Program-made: the position numbers and the translations under genes
Notes under the pieces: generated by a model
The model's input: only the letters and a program-made list of their open reading frames with translations
Told to the model about the DNA's origin: nothing
The model's database searches: none
Shown here: piece after piece, positions 46,794 through 57,047 of the stretch
Position numbering within the stretch: the first letter of the stretch is position 1
How the letters are laid out: every line of letters begins with the position of its first letter
NCBI GenBank assembly: GCA_028282295.1
Contig: JANQIE010000081.1
Coordinates: 1 to 64,000 of the forward strand
Source of the DNA: Desulfobacterales bacterium
GTDB taxonomy: Bacteria; Desulfobacterota; Desulfobacteria; Desulfobacterales; JANQIE01
Direction: 5' to 3'
DNA: 64,000 nt

Positions 46794-48887
46794 ATGACGA
46801 CCCCGCAATCTCTTCCCCAGGCCACCGTTACCGCCGAACAACTGCAGGCGTTGCTGCGGGAAAATAGACGCCTGCGCAAGGAAATCCAGGTGGCGCGCGA
46901 GGCCGCAGAGATCACGGCCAACCTGGTAGTCAAACAATTCGAGGAGACCGAGCGGGTTTTAAAACGCTTTCAGGACGCCAACGCCCAGCGTAAAGCCGTG
47001 CTCGACTCAGCCACCCAGATCGCCATTATCGCCACCGACATCGACGGCCTCGTCACAGTGTTCAACTCCGGGGCGCAAAACCTGCTCGGGTACCGGGCGG
47101 CCGACATCATCGGGCTTAAAACGCCGGTGGCCTTTCACGTGCCGGAAGAACTTCGGCGCCATGCCGCAAAACTAGCGCAGCAGTACAACCAGTCCATCCA
47201 GGCGGGGATTGATGTGCTGCTGACCTATGCCCGCCAGGGATACAGCGAGCAGACCGAATGGATCTACCGGCGTAAAACCGGCGAGCATTTTCCGGTGAGC
47301 ATGTCGATCAATGCGTTGTTGGACCCGCTGGGCGAATTCAACGGCCTGTTGTGCATCGCCATGGACATCACCGAAAAAAAGCGTTCAGATAAGGCCCTCA
47401 AGGAGAGTGAACGCAACTACCGGTTGCTGATGGCCAACATCCCCAACATCGTCTTCAAGGGCTACAAAGACGGCAGCATCGATTTTTTCGACGACAAGAT
47501 CGAAGCGCTGACCGGTTACAAACGCGAAGCGTTTATGTCGCGCAAGGTGAACTGGCCCGACCTGGTGCTGGAAGCCGACCAACCCGGTGTGCGCGCCGCG
47601 CTTATCCAGGCGTTGAAAGGCGACAAGCAGTATATCCGCGAGTACCGCATCCGCAAAAAAAACGGCGAGGTCATCTGGGTGGAGGCCGGCAACCAGATTA
47701 TTTGCGACGCCGCCGGTGAAATCGAGTTTATCACCGGCGCCTTTCTGGACATCACCGAACGCAAGGCCGCCGAAAAGGCCCTGCACCAGTCCGAGGAAAA
47801 ATACCGGTCGCTGTTTGCCGGCGGGCCGAACCCGATTTTTGTCCTCGACCGCCAAACCCTGGAAATCCTGGACGCCAACCCGAGTGCCGAACAGACCTAC
47901 GGCTACGCCAAGGCGGAATTGATCGGCCGCTGTTTCACCGACCTGGGCCGGTTTGAATACGAACACAAAACCTTTGCCGAAATGGGCGACAGCGACTGGT
48001 CCCAGGGGTGCGTGGTCAGCCAGAAGATCCGTCACTACAAAAAAGGGCACCAGCCGTTTTACACCAAGGTCAAGGCCTGCCCGGCCCAATACAAGAATCG
48101 CCACGCGATCATCCTGGCGGCCACCGACATCACCGAGACGGTGGAAAAAGACGCCCAGCTTTTCCAGGCCGGCAAAATGACCACCCTGGGAGAAATGTCG
48201 GCCGGAATCGCCCATGAGTTGAACCAGCCGCTCAACGCCATCAAAATCGGCAATGAATACCTGAAGAAGATGGTCCAGAAGGGCCGGGCAGTATCCGAAA
48301 AAGATCTTTTGGCCGTGACCACGGCGGTGACCGGTCAGGTGGAACGGGCCTCGGACATTATCAACCGCTTGCGGGAATTCGGCCGCAAACCGGATTTCAA
48401 AAAAGAGCTTGTCAATATCAACGATACGCTTAAATATGTGCACAGCATCATCGGTCAACAATTGATCCTGCAAAATATCAATGTCGGTTTCGACCTGGCG
48501 CCCGATCTGCCGCCGATCCTGGCCAATAAAAACCGGCTCGAACAGGTGGTGTTCAATCTGGTGACCAATGCCCGCGACGCCATTGAGCAGGCGTCCGGTG
48601 ATGATTCGTTGGCCGCGGTGCGCGAAATCCGCTTCACCAGTTTTCGTGAAAACCGGCAGGTGGTCTTCACTGTGGCCGACACCGGTGTCGGCATTGCGCG
48701 GGAAATGAGCGAGAAGATCTTTGAGCCGTTTTTCACCACCAAGGAGGTCGGCAAGGGGATGGGCCTGGGGCTTGCAATCTCCTACGGCATTGTGCGCGAT
48801 TTCGGCGGCAGCATCAAGGTGGAAAGCCATCAAGGGCAGGGCACTGTTTTTATCCTGAGTTTTCCCGGTGTCAAAGAAACGAAGTAA
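46794..48887 (+). CDS. Multi-PAS sensor histidine kinase, probable partner of sensor hydrogenase
   Basis: Three PAS/PAC-like segments, H-box [15 protein letters not shown], HATPase; no TM segments. Confidence 0.88.
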   Translation: MTTPQSLPQATVTAEQLQALLRENRRLRKEIQVAREAAEITANLVVKQFEETERVLKRFQDANAQRKAVLDSATQIAIIATDIDGLVTVFNSGAQNLLGYRAADIIGLKTPVAFHVPEELRRHAAKLAQQYNQSIQAGIDVLLTYARQGYSEQTEWIYRRKTGEHFPVSMSINALLDPLGEFNGLLCIAMDITEKKRSDKALKESERNYRLLMANIPNIVFKGYKDGSIDFFDDKIEALTGYKREAFMSRKVNWPDLVLEADQPGVRAALIQALKGDKQYIREYRIRKKNGEVIWVEAGNQIICDAAGEIEFITGAFLDITERKAAEKALHQSEEKYRSLFAGGPNPIFVLDRQTLEILDANPSAEQTYGYAKAELIGRCFTDLGRFEYEHKTFAEMGDSDWSQGCVVSQKIRHYKKGHQPFYTKVKACPAQYKNRHAIILAATDITETVEKDAQLFQAGKMTTLGEMSAGIAHELNQPLNAIKIGNEYLKKMVQKGRAVSEKDLLAVTTAVTGQVERASDIINRLREFGRKPDFKKELVNINDTLKYVHSIIGQQLILQNINVGFDLAPDLPPILANKNRLEQVVFNLVTNARDAIEQASGDDSLAAVREIRFTSFRENRQVVFTVADTGVGIAREMSEKIFEPFFTTKEVGKGMGLGLAISYGIVRDFGGSIKVESHQGQGTVFILSFPGVKETK

Positions 48888-48918
48888 CCGGGTGGACACC
48901 CGAAACAAAGGTTTTAGC

Positions 48919-49287
48919 ATGAAGAAAATCCTGGTTATCGACGACGAAGCGCCCACGTTGGAGATGTTGCAGCTTTTTTTGGGAGCCTTGGACTACACTG
49001 TTTTGACGGCTGAAAACATGTCCGACGGGTTGGCCCTGTTTGAGCAGGAGCGGCCGCCCATTGTGCTGACCGATATCAAGATGCCGGGCAAGGACGGGTT
49101 TGAAGTGGTGCGGCAAATCAAGGCCGTCGCGCCGGCCACCGAAGTGATCGTTATCACCGGCCATGGCGACAGCGCGCTGGCCCGGCAGGCATTTGACCTG
49201 GCGGCGAGCGCGTTTATCCATAAGCCGCTGGATACCGACGCTTTGGAAGCGGCGTTGCAAGAGGCCGAAAAGAAGTTGGGACTGTAA
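48919..49287 (+). CDS. Single-domain response regulator
   Basis: KKILVIDDEAPTLEML, PPIVLTDIKMPGKDG; ends after REC domain. Confidence 0.88.
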   Translation: MKKILVIDDEAPTLEMLQLFLGALDYTVLTAENMSDGLALFEQERPPIVLTDIKMPGKDGFEVVRQIKAVAPATEVIVITGHGDSALARQAFDLAASAFIHKPLDTDALEAALQEAEKKLGL

Positions 49288-49295
49288 GGTTGACA

Positions 49296-50384
49296 ATGAC
49301 CGTGGAATTTCTCAAAGCCTTCAGCGAACCGGAACTGGCGCAGCAACTGATTCAACAGATCAAAGCAAAAAGCCGCACCCCGATCCGGCTGATGGAGGTG
49401 TGCGGCACCCACACGGTGGCCCTGTTTCGCAGCGGTATCCGTTCCGTCCTGCCGGAAACCATCAGTCTGCTGTCCGGGCCGGGGTGCCCGGTGTGCGTCA
49501 CCGCTCAGCAGGAGATCGACGCATTTATCGCCCTGGCCCGGCAAGAAGATGTAATCATCACCACCTTCGGCGACCTGATCCGCGTGCCCGGCACCTGCTC
49601 TTCCCTGCAACAACAGCGGGCCGGCGGCCGGGATATCCGCATGGTGTACGCCACCACCGACGCCCTGGCCATTGCCCGTGAAAATCCGGCCAGACAGGTC
49701 GTGTTCCTGGGGGTCGGGTTCGAAACCACTGCCCCTACCGTGGCTGCCGCCGTGATGGCCGCCAGGGCCGAAGGATTGAAGAACTTTTCCGTGATCAGCG
49801 CCCACAAGCTGGTGCCGCCGGCCCTGGCCGCCTTGATCCAAACCGCCAACATCCGGCTGGACGGGTTTATCCTGCCGGGCCATGCGTCGGTGATCATCGG
49901 CCTGAACGCCTACCGGCCGGTGTTTGCCGAACACCCCATGGCCGCGGTGGTGACCGGTTTCGAGCCGATCGACATACTTCAGGGGCTTGCCCTGCTAGTG
50001 GCGCAGATTGAAGCCGGGGAGAAGCAATTGGCCAACGCCTATCCCCGCGCGGTGACGGCCGAAGGCAACCAGCCGGCCCAAAAGATTTTAGCCGACGTTT
50101 TTAGACCGGTGGATGCGCTCTGGCGGGGGCTCAGCGTGATCCCCCGAAGCGGTCTGGCCCTGGCGGAAGCCTATGGCGAATTTGACGCGACCCGGCGGTT
50201 TCAGATTGAAGTTGAAGATGTGCCCGAACCCAAAGGCTGCGCCTGCGGCGAAATCCTGACCGGTTTAAAAACACCGCCCGAATGTGCGCTTTACCAAAAA
50301 AAGTGTACCCCGGCCGCGCCGGTGGGACCGTGCATGGTGTCGAGCGAGGGGACGTGTGCGGCCTACTACAGATATCAGGGGTGA
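49296..50384 (+). CDS. hypD: Hydrogenase maturation protein HypD
   Basis: MEVCGTHTVALFRSGIRSVLP, GPGCPVCVT, FETTAPTVA. Confidence 0.95.
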   Translation: MTVEFLKAFSEPELAQQLIQQIKAKSRTPIRLMEVCGTHTVALFRSGIRSVLPETISLLSGPGCPVCVTAQQEIDAFIALARQEDVIITTFGDLIRVPGTCSSLQQQRAGGRDIRMVYATTDALAIARENPARQVVFLGVGFETTAPTVAAAVMAARAEGLKNFSVISAHKLVPPALAALIQTANIRLDGFILPGHASVIIGLNAYRPVFAEHPMAAVVTGFEPIDILQGLALLVAQIEAGEKQLANAYPRAVTAEGNQPAQKILADVFRPVDALWRGLSVIPRSGLALAEAYGEFDATRRFQIEVEDVPEPKGCACGEILTGLKTPPECALYQKKCTPAAPVGPCMVSSEGTCAAYYRYQG

Positions 50385-50392
50385 TTCTGCTT

Positions 50393-51403
50393 ATGACTAA
50401 AACCAAAATACTTCTCGATCACGGCAGCGGCGGCAAGATGGCGCAGGACTTGATCGCCGATCTGATGCTGCCGGGCTTTGACAACCCGATGCTGGCCAAG
50501 CTGGACGACGGCGCCGTGCTGGAGCTGAACGGGCAGCGGCTGGCCTTTTCAACGGACAGTTATGTGGTCGATCCGATCTTCTTCCCCGGCGGCTGCATCG
50601 GCGACCTGGCCATCAACGGCACCGTGAACGATATCGCCATGTGCGGGGCCCGGCCGCTTTTTTTAAGTGTCGGGTTGATTATCGAAGAAGGCTTTGACCA
50701 GGACGATCTCAAGCGCATCCTGGCCGCCATGTCGGCTGCCGCCCGGCAGGCCGGGGTGCTGGTGGTGACCGGCGACACCAAGGTCGTGCCCCGGGGTGCG
50801 GCCGACAAAGTCTTTATCAACACCACCGGGATCGGCGTGATTCCCGCTGGCGTTGCCGTCGGCGGCGATAATGCCCGGATCGGTGATCAGGTAATTGTCA
50901 GCGGCACCCTGGCCGATCACGGTATGACGATCCTGAGTCAACGCGAAGGGTTGTCTTTCGATAGCACGCTTGAGAGCGATTCGGCACCGCTGAATCACCT
51001 GGTCGACGCCATGCTCCAGGACGGTCGCGCGGTGCACGTGCTGCGGGACCCGACCCGCGGTGGCGTCGCCACCACCCTTAATGAAATTGCCCAGAGTTCA
51101 ACGGTCGGCATCCGGTTGATCGAAGATCAAATTCCGGTCAAGCCCGACGTGGCCGGCGTATGCGACCTGTTGGGCTTTGATCCGCTTTACGTAGCCAACG
51201 AAGGTAAACTGCTGGCCGTGGTGGCGCCCGAAGATGCCGCTGCCGTGCTGGCGGTCATGCAGGCCGACCCGCATGGCGCCGATGCCTGCATCATCGGCGA
51301 AGTAATCGCGGATCATCCGGGCAAAGTCTTCATGCAAACCCGCATCGGCGGCCACCGCATCGTCGATATGTTAACCGGCGAACAACTGCCACGAATTTGT
51401 TAG
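50393..51403 (+). CDS. hypE: Hydrogenase maturation protein HypE
   Basis: LLDHGSGGKMAQDLI N-terminus and C-terminal PRIC. Confidence 0.95.
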   Translation: MTKTKILLDHGSGGKMAQDLIADLMLPGFDNPMLAKLDDGAVLELNGQRLAFSTDSYVVDPIFFPGGCIGDLAINGTVNDIAMCGARPLFLSVGLIIEEGFDQDDLKRILAAMSAAARQAGVLVVTGDTKVVPRGAADKVFINTTGIGVIPAGVAVGGDNARIGDQVIVSGTLADHGMTILSQREGLSFDSTLESDSAPLNHLVDAMLQDGRAVHVLRDPTRGGVATTLNEIAQSSTVGIRLIEDQIPVKPDVAGVCDLLGFDPLYVANEGKLLAVVAPEDAAAVLAVMQADPHGADACIIGEVIADHPGKVFMQTRIGGHRIVDMLTGEQLPRIC

Positions 51404-51472
51404 ATCATGTCCATCCGGCAAATAGATCATGTTGGTGGGCACGGCCCACCGTTGACTAATCAGGAATACTTG

Positions 51473-52486
51473 ATGAAACGTTTATTACTGCTCGGGTGCA
51501 TCCTGTTTGTGGCTGTTGGTTGCAACCTGAAAAAGGAGATTCTGTTTACCGGCCGAACCATGGGCACGATCTATCATATCAAGGTGATCGCCTGGTTCCA
51601 CAAGGATTTATCTTCGCTGGAAGAAGCAATTGCCGGACGTTTGCAAACGATCAACCAGAGCATGTCGACGTATCTGCCCGACAGTGAAATCAGCCGGTTC
51701 AACGCCCTTGAGCGTACCGGCGAGAAGTTCGCGGTTTCCGAGGACTTTTACCATGTCATGGCGGTGGCCCAAAACCTTCATGAATTAACCGGCGGCGCCT
51801 GGGACGGGACGGTCAAGCCGCTGGTCGATTTGTGGGGGTTCGGCAACAAGGGCGAACCGCCGGATCGATTGCCGCCGGCGCAAACCATCAAGGCGCTGTT
51901 GGCGCGGACCGGGTTTGGTCATATCGATGTTTCCCAGCCGGGGTATTTGATTAAAAACTCGGGCGGCGTGACCCTGAACCTGGCGTCCATCGCCAAAGGT
52001 TACGGCGTTGATGAAGTGGCCCGTGTGGTGCACCGGGCCGGCTTTGAAGATTTTCTGGTGGAGATCGGCGGCGAGGTCTATGCCGCCGGTGTGCGGCTGG
52101 ACGGCAACCCCTGGCGCGTCGGCATCAACCGGCCGGAACGGGGCGCGCCCGTGAATGCCGTGCATAAAGTGGTTGCGTTAAAAAACAGGGCCTTTGCCAC
52201 CAGCGGCGATTACCGCAATTATTTTGAATTGGACGGCCGTTTTTATTCCCACATCCTCGACCCGCGCACCGGTTATCCGGTCCAAAACGGCGTGGTCAGC
52301 GTGTCGGTGCTGGCGGACAACTGCACCCTGGCCGATGGTCTGGCAACAGCCGTGATGGTGTTGGGACCCGAGCAGGGCGTGGCCGTCATGCGCCGGCTGG
52401 AACACGTGGAAGGGCTGGTAATCGTCAGAGGCGCGCACGGCGACTATCGCGAATACGTCACCCCCGGTTTTCGTGCGAACATGTAG
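51473..52486 (+). CDS. apbE: ApbE-family FAD:protein FMN transferase (lipoprotein)
   Basis: Lipobox VAVGC; MGTIYHIKV, NLASIAKGYGVDEVARV, HILDPRTGYPV motifs. Confidence 0.9.
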   Translation: MKRLLLLGCILFVAVGCNLKKEILFTGRTMGTIYHIKVIAWFHKDLSSLEEAIAGRLQTINQSMSTYLPDSEISRFNALERTGEKFAVSEDFYHVMAVAQNLHELTGGAWDGTVKPLVDLWGFGNKGEPPDRLPPAQTIKALLARTGFGHIDVSQPGYLIKNSGGVTLNLASIAKGYGVDEVARVVHRAGFEDFLVEIGGEVYAAGVRLDGNPWRVGINRPERGAPVNAVHKVVALKNRAFATSGDYRNYFELDGRFYSHILDPRTGYPVQNGVVSVSVLADNCTLADGLATAVMVLGPEQGVAVMRRLEHVEGLVIVRGAHGDYREYVTPGFRANM

Positions 52487-52679
52487 CTAGTGCCCACCAA
52501 CCGAATGGTTTCCAAACGCGGGAACCTTGCACCCTGCGGACAAATGGGTTGACAAAACCGGGGGTGTATTGTAGAAACACCGGTTAGTAAAAAAATTTAG
52601 CATACATTTTAAATAGTTATATCATTTTTGACTTGCTCGAGCGTGAATTTGAGCTAGTAAACAAGTAAAGGGTGAAATT

Positions 52680-53462
52680 ATGGATATTGTTGTTTTGTTG
52701 AAACAGGTCCCTTCCACCGAATCGATGGTGCGGGTAGCCGATGACGGGCTCACCATTAAAACCGACGATGTTAAATGGGTCATGAATCCGTATGATGAAT
52801 TTGCCGTGGAAGAGGCGCTGCGCATCAAAGATGCCCAGGGGGGCACGGTGACCATTTTGTCCGTGGGGGGCGACAAGGTCGTGGAAGCCATTCGTACCGG
52901 ATTGGCCATGGGCGCAGACAAGGGCGTGTTGATCAATGACCCGGCGGCGCTGGCCACCGACAGCATGGGAATCGCAACGGTGCTGGCCGCGGCCTTGAAG
53001 GAGATGAATTGTGATTTGATCATCGCCGGCCAGCGGGCCGTGGATGACGATAATTACCTGGTCGGGACCGCGGTGGCCGAGAAACTGAGCCTGCCGAATA
53101 TCTCCATGGTCGTCAAGGCCGAGATCACCGACGGCAAGATCAAATGCCGCCGCACCATCGAGGGGGGCACGCTTGTGCTGGAAGCACCGCTACCGGCCCT
53201 GTTTACTACTCAGCGCGGATTGAACGAACCGCGTTACGCGTCGTTGCCCGGCATTATGAAGGCGAAGAAAAAACCGCTGGAGACAAAAACCCTGGCCGAT
53301 ATCGGTTTGAGCGCGGATGACCTGGGCAACGCCAAAACCAAAATCATCGCCCTGCAGCCGCCCCCGGAAAGAAGCGGCGGCCGCATGATCGAAGGCGACG
53401 ATGCCGCCGCCAAAGCCGCGGCCCTGGTGCAGGCGTTGCGTGAAGAAGCCAAAGCGATTTAA
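52680..53462 (+). CDS. etfB: Electron transfer flavoprotein beta subunit
   Basis: MDIVVLLKQVPSTESMVRV; VMNPYDEFAVEEALRIK; GQRAVDDDNYLVG. Confidence 0.93.
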   Translation: MDIVVLLKQVPSTESMVRVADDGLTIKTDDVKWVMNPYDEFAVEEALRIKDAQGGTVTILSVGGDKVVEAIRTGLAMGADKGVLINDPAALATDSMGIATVLAAALKEMNCDLIIAGQRAVDDDNYLVGTAVAEKLSLPNISMVVKAEITDGKIKCRRTIEGGTLVLEAPLPALFTTQRGLNEPRYASLPGIMKAKKKPLETKTLADIGLSADDLGNAKTKIIALQPPPERSGGRMIEGDDAAAKAAALVQALREEAKAI

Positions 53463-53480
53463 GCAAAACAGTTAATCGAG

Positions 53481-53628
53481 CTAGTGTCCATCCGGAAATA
53501 GTAGCTTTTGGTTCAGGACAAGGCCGCAGCCCAGTTGCGACCGCAGGCGTAGCAGGCTACGTCGAGGATCGCAACTGGGCGAGAACGCCGTCCTGGGCCA
53601 AAAGATGCTGCTTCCGGATGGGCACGAG
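53481..53628 (-). repeat. About 148 bp palindromic MITE-like repeat, copy B
   Basis: Reverse complement nearly identical to 31634-31782; terminal inverted repeats TGTCCATCCGGAAATAGTAGC/GCTGCTTCCGGATGGGCA. Confidence 0.85.
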
Positions 53629-53677
53629 TTAATTGCATGACTGTTATTACCCGGTTGTGCTTGATAAGGAGAAGAAA

Positions 53678-54643
53678 ATGTCACAAGGCGTACTTGCGAT
53701 AGCAGAACAGATCGACGGCGTGTTTCGCAAAGTGACCTTCGAAGCGATCAGCGAAGGTAAACGGTTGGCCGAGTCCCTGGGCGGCCCCTTGACCGTGGTG
53801 GTCATGGGAGCGGGCATAGAGGCGGCCGCCGGCGAATTGGCCGTTTATGGACCCGATAAAATCATTGTGGCCGACGATGCCGCGTTGGCCGACTATTTAA
53901 CCGATGCATACACCAATGTTGTTGCCGATGTGGTGGCTCAGCAGTCGCCGGCTGCCATCGTATTGGGCGCTTCGTCCATTGGCAAGGATTTGGCCGCGCG
54001 ACTGGCGGCACGGCTGGATGCGCCGGTGGCGATGGATTGCACGGCCCTGCGCGTTGACAATGGCGCGATTGTGGCGACCCGTCCTGTCTACGGCGGCAAG
54101 CTGCTGGCGGAGGTGGCGTTGAACGGCACACCGCAAATTGTGGCCATTCGGCCCAACGCCATGGCGATTAGCGAAACAACGGGCGCCGGGGTGGTTGAAA
54201 AGGTGGCGGTCAATGTGGGCGATGTCAAGTTGACGTTTGTTGAAAAAGCCCTTGAGACCGGCAAGATTGAATTGACCGAAGCGGACGTGATTGTTTCGGG
54301 CGGCCGGGGCATGGGCGGCTCGGACTACACGGTGGTCGAAGAATTGGCGGCGGCATTGAACGCGGCTGTGGGGGCATCGCGCTCGGCGGTCGACGAAGGC
54401 TGGCGTCCGCATGCCGACCAGGTGGGGCAAACCGGCAAGACGGTTGCGCCCAATTTGTACATCGCCTGCGGTATTTCCGGTGCAATTCAGCATCTGGCGG
54501 GCATGTCTTCTTCTAAAACCATCGTTGCGATCAACAAGGATGAGGATGCGCCCATCTTTGCAAAGGCCGATTACGGCATTGTCGGCGACCTGTTTGAAAT
54601 CATACCGCAAATAACCGCCGAGGTGAAAAAATTAAAAGGTTAA
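53678..54643 (+). CDS. etfA: Electron transfer flavoprotein alpha subunit
   Basis: SGGRGMGG, GASRSAVDEGW, QVGQTGKTVAPNLYIACGISGAIQHLAGM. Confidence 0.95.
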   Translation: MSQGVLAIAEQIDGVFRKVTFEAISEGKRLAESLGGPLTVVVMGAGIEAAAGELAVYGPDKIIVADDAALADYLTDAYTNVVADVVAQQSPAAIVLGASSIGKDLAARLAARLDAPVAMDCTALRVDNGAIVATRPVYGGKLLAEVALNGTPQIVAIRPNAMAISETTGAGVVEKVAVNVGDVKLTFVEKALETGKIELTEADVIVSGGRGMGGSDYTVVEELAAALNAAVGASRSAVDEGWRPHADQVGQTGKTVAPNLYIACGISGAIQHLAGMSSSKTIVAINKDEDAPIFAKADYGIVGDLFEIIPQITAEVKKLKG

Positions 54644-54680
54644 TCCGTTTCACAGGCCGGCGACTACACGATCAGGAACC

Positions 54681-56003
54681 ATGTACCTTTATTTTGAAAG
54701 TCTGGGGTGTGCCCGCAACCAGGTTGACAGCGACGTCATGCAAGGCCACCTGGCCAGGGCCGGCTGGCGGTTGACGGATGAGCCCGCGCTGGCCGATGCG
54801 ATTGTAGTCAACACGTGCAGCTTTATCGAGCCGGCGGTCAACGAGTCGATCGATACGATCCTGGAACTGGCCCGTCAGAAAAAAGAGGGCCGCTGCCGGC
54901 GTCTGGTGGTGGTGGGATGCCTTCCCGAGCGCTATGGCCGCGATATTGTCACGGCCATGCCGGAAGTTGATTTTTTTCTGGGGACCGGTGCGTTCGACCG
55001 GATTGTGGCCACTTTGAACGAGTCGTTAAGTCCCGCCAAATGTGAGCTGCCCGACCCGGACAAGGCGGTGTTGCAGCAGGCCGGCGAGCCTTGCATTGCT
55101 GCGCCAGCCCCCATGGCGTACGTCAAGATCGCCGAGGGGTGCAGCCGCCATTGTACCTACTGCATCATTCCCAAATTAAGGGGCCGCCAGCGCAGCCACA
55201 CGATTGACGCCATCGAGGCGCAAGCGCGCAAGTTCATTGAAAGCGGGGTCAAGGAACTGGTGCTGGTGGCCCAGGACAGCACCGGTTACGGCCGGGATTT
55301 GCAACCGGCCACCGACCTGGCAACCCTTTTGCGGCGATTGGCCGCCATCGACGACGCCTATTGGCTTCGCTTTCTATACGGCCATCCGGAAAGCATGCAT
55401 CCGGGGCTCTTGTCCACCGTGGCCGGTCACACCAACATTTGCGCCTATTTCGATATCCCGGTTCAGCATGCTGCGTCATCGGTTTTAAAACGCATGGGGC
55501 GCCGTTATTCCCGTGATGAATTACTGCGTTTGTTCGACCGTATTCGTGCCAAGGTTCCGGATGTCGCGTTGCGCACCACCGTGATTGTCGGGTTTCCGGG
55601 TGAAACCGACGAGGATTTCCGGCAACTGGTGGCGCTTGCCGAAACGGTGCGATTTGACCATTTGGGCGTTTTTCAATATTCAGATGCCGAAGATCTGCCG
55701 TCGCACCGGCTGGCCGATCATGTGCCGCCCGAGGTGGCTCAGGCTCGGTATGACGAATTGATGGCTTGCCAGCAAGTCATTGCCGAACAGAACAACCAAC
55801 GGTATCTGGATCGTACTTTGGCGGTGCTGGTGGAAGAGGGGCCCCGGGACGGTGTTTTTCTGGGACGAACGGCTTTCCAGGCGCCGGAAGTCGATGGGGT
55901 GGTTTATATCCATCCGGCTGAGCAGGCCGTGCGGCCCGGCACATTTGTCCAGGTCAAGGTGACCGATACGCTGGAGTATGATCTGATTGGAAATGCGCAA
56001 TGA
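54681..56003 (+). CDS. rimO: Ribosomal protein S12 methylthiotransferase RimO
   Basis: SLGCARNQVDSDVM, radical SAM CSRHCTYCIIPKLRG, C-terminal TRAM-like region. Confidence 0.93.
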   Translation: MYLYFESLGCARNQVDSDVMQGHLARAGWRLTDEPALADAIVVNTCSFIEPAVNESIDTILELARQKKEGRCRRLVVVGCLPERYGRDIVTAMPEVDFFLGTGAFDRIVATLNESLSPAKCELPDPDKAVLQQAGEPCIAAPAPMAYVKIAEGCSRHCTYCIIPKLRGRQRSHTIDAIEAQARKFIESGVKELVLVAQDSTGYGRDLQPATDLATLLRRLAAIDDAYWLRFLYGHPESMHPGLLSTVAGHTNICAYFDIPVQHAASSVLKRMGRRYSRDELLRLFDRIRAKVPDVALRTTVIVGFPGETDEDFRQLVALAETVRFDHLGVFQYSDAEDLPSHRLADHVPPEVAQARYDELMACQQVIAEQNNQRYLDRTLAVLVEEGPRDGVFLGRTAFQAPEVDGVVYIHPAEQAVRPGTFVQVKVTDTLEYDLIGNAQ

Positions 56004-56980
56004 AAGAGTTGAAGTCCCGCATCCTCGCTGCCGCCGCCGGTGATCTGGCCGCCATCGAAATTGCCTTGAAGCGCAATCTGACGCCTTACTACGATTTGGT
56101 GGCCCGGACTGCCGAGCATATTTTGTTCAGCGGCGGCAAGCGCCTGCGCCCCTTGTTGATGGTGCTCAGTGCACGTCTGTGCGGGTATAACGGCAACGAA
56201 GACAAGGACTATGCCGTCATCTTCGAGTACCTGCATGCGGCCACGCTGCTGCATGACGATCTGGTTGACGGCGGTGAAATGCGGCGCGGCCAGACGGCCG
56301 CCCATCATATTTACGGCAATGCCACGGCGGTTCTGACCGGCGACTTTTTGTTGGCCCGTTCCCTTTCCCTGGCCGCGCGCACCCGGCGTCCGGCGGTTAT
56401 CGACGTCATCGCTCAAATCACGGAAAGCATGTCGCAGGGCGAGATCCACCAGATGGACAAAAAGGGGGATGTCGGTCTGAACGAAGCCGAATATCTGGAA
56501 GTCATTCGGCGCAAAACCGCGGTGCTGATCCAAGGGGCCTGCCACGTGGGGGCGCTGATCTGTGATGCCGCCGCCGAGCAGACCGAAGCACTCAAGTCTT
56601 ATGGCCGGCATCTTGGATTCGCCTTTCAAATGGTGGACGACTTACTCGATTATACCGCCGACACCCAGGAACTGGGCAAAGTGGTGGGTGCGGATTTGCG
56701 GGAAGGCAAATTGACGCTGCCGGTGATTCATGCGCTGGCAAAGGCCGCCGGCCGTGATCGCGAGGCCATAATCGCGGCCGTCCGGGACCCCGATTTTTCC
56801 ATGGATCGCTTTGGCGCCCTGGTTGCCTTGCTGACAAAATACGACGGCCTGGCGTATACAGCCCAATCTGCCGAGACGCATGTGGCGGCGGCCCAAAGAG
56901 CCCTGAACGACTTTGCGCCCAGCGATGCCAAGGCATTGATGACCGATATCGCCGATTATGCCCTTTTGCGCAAAGCGTAG
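56000..56980 (+). CDS. Polyprenyl synthetase (octaprenyl diphosphate synthase-like)
   Basis: GGKRLRPLL, HDDLVDGGEMRRG, second DDLLDY motif. Confidence 0.92.
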   Translation: MKELKSRILAAAAGDLAAIEIALKRNLTPYYDLVARTAEHILFSGGKRLRPLLMVLSARLCGYNGNEDKDYAVIFEYLHAATLLHDDLVDGGEMRRGQTAAHHIYGNATAVLTGDFLLARSLSLAARTRRPAVIDVIAQITESMSQGEIHQMDKKGDVGLNEAEYLEVIRRKTAVLIQGACHVGALICDAAAEQTEALKSYGRHLGFAFQMVDDLLDYTADTQELGKVVGADLREGKLTLPVIHALAKAAGRDREAIIAAVRDPDFSMDRFGALVALLTKYDGLAYTAQSAETHVAAAQRALNDFAPSDAKALMTDIADYALLRKA

Positions 56981-57047
56981 CGATGTGCTATGGGACACTC
57001 ATTCAATGCATCGCATACAAATTTAACTCACCAAAACGAGGTGCCCC

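Noticed and set aside
53481-53684. Short ORFs 53481-53684 and 31634-31948 sharing RSQLGCGLVLNQKLLF
   Set aside because: Shared sequence comes from the palindromic repeat element, not from a protein family.
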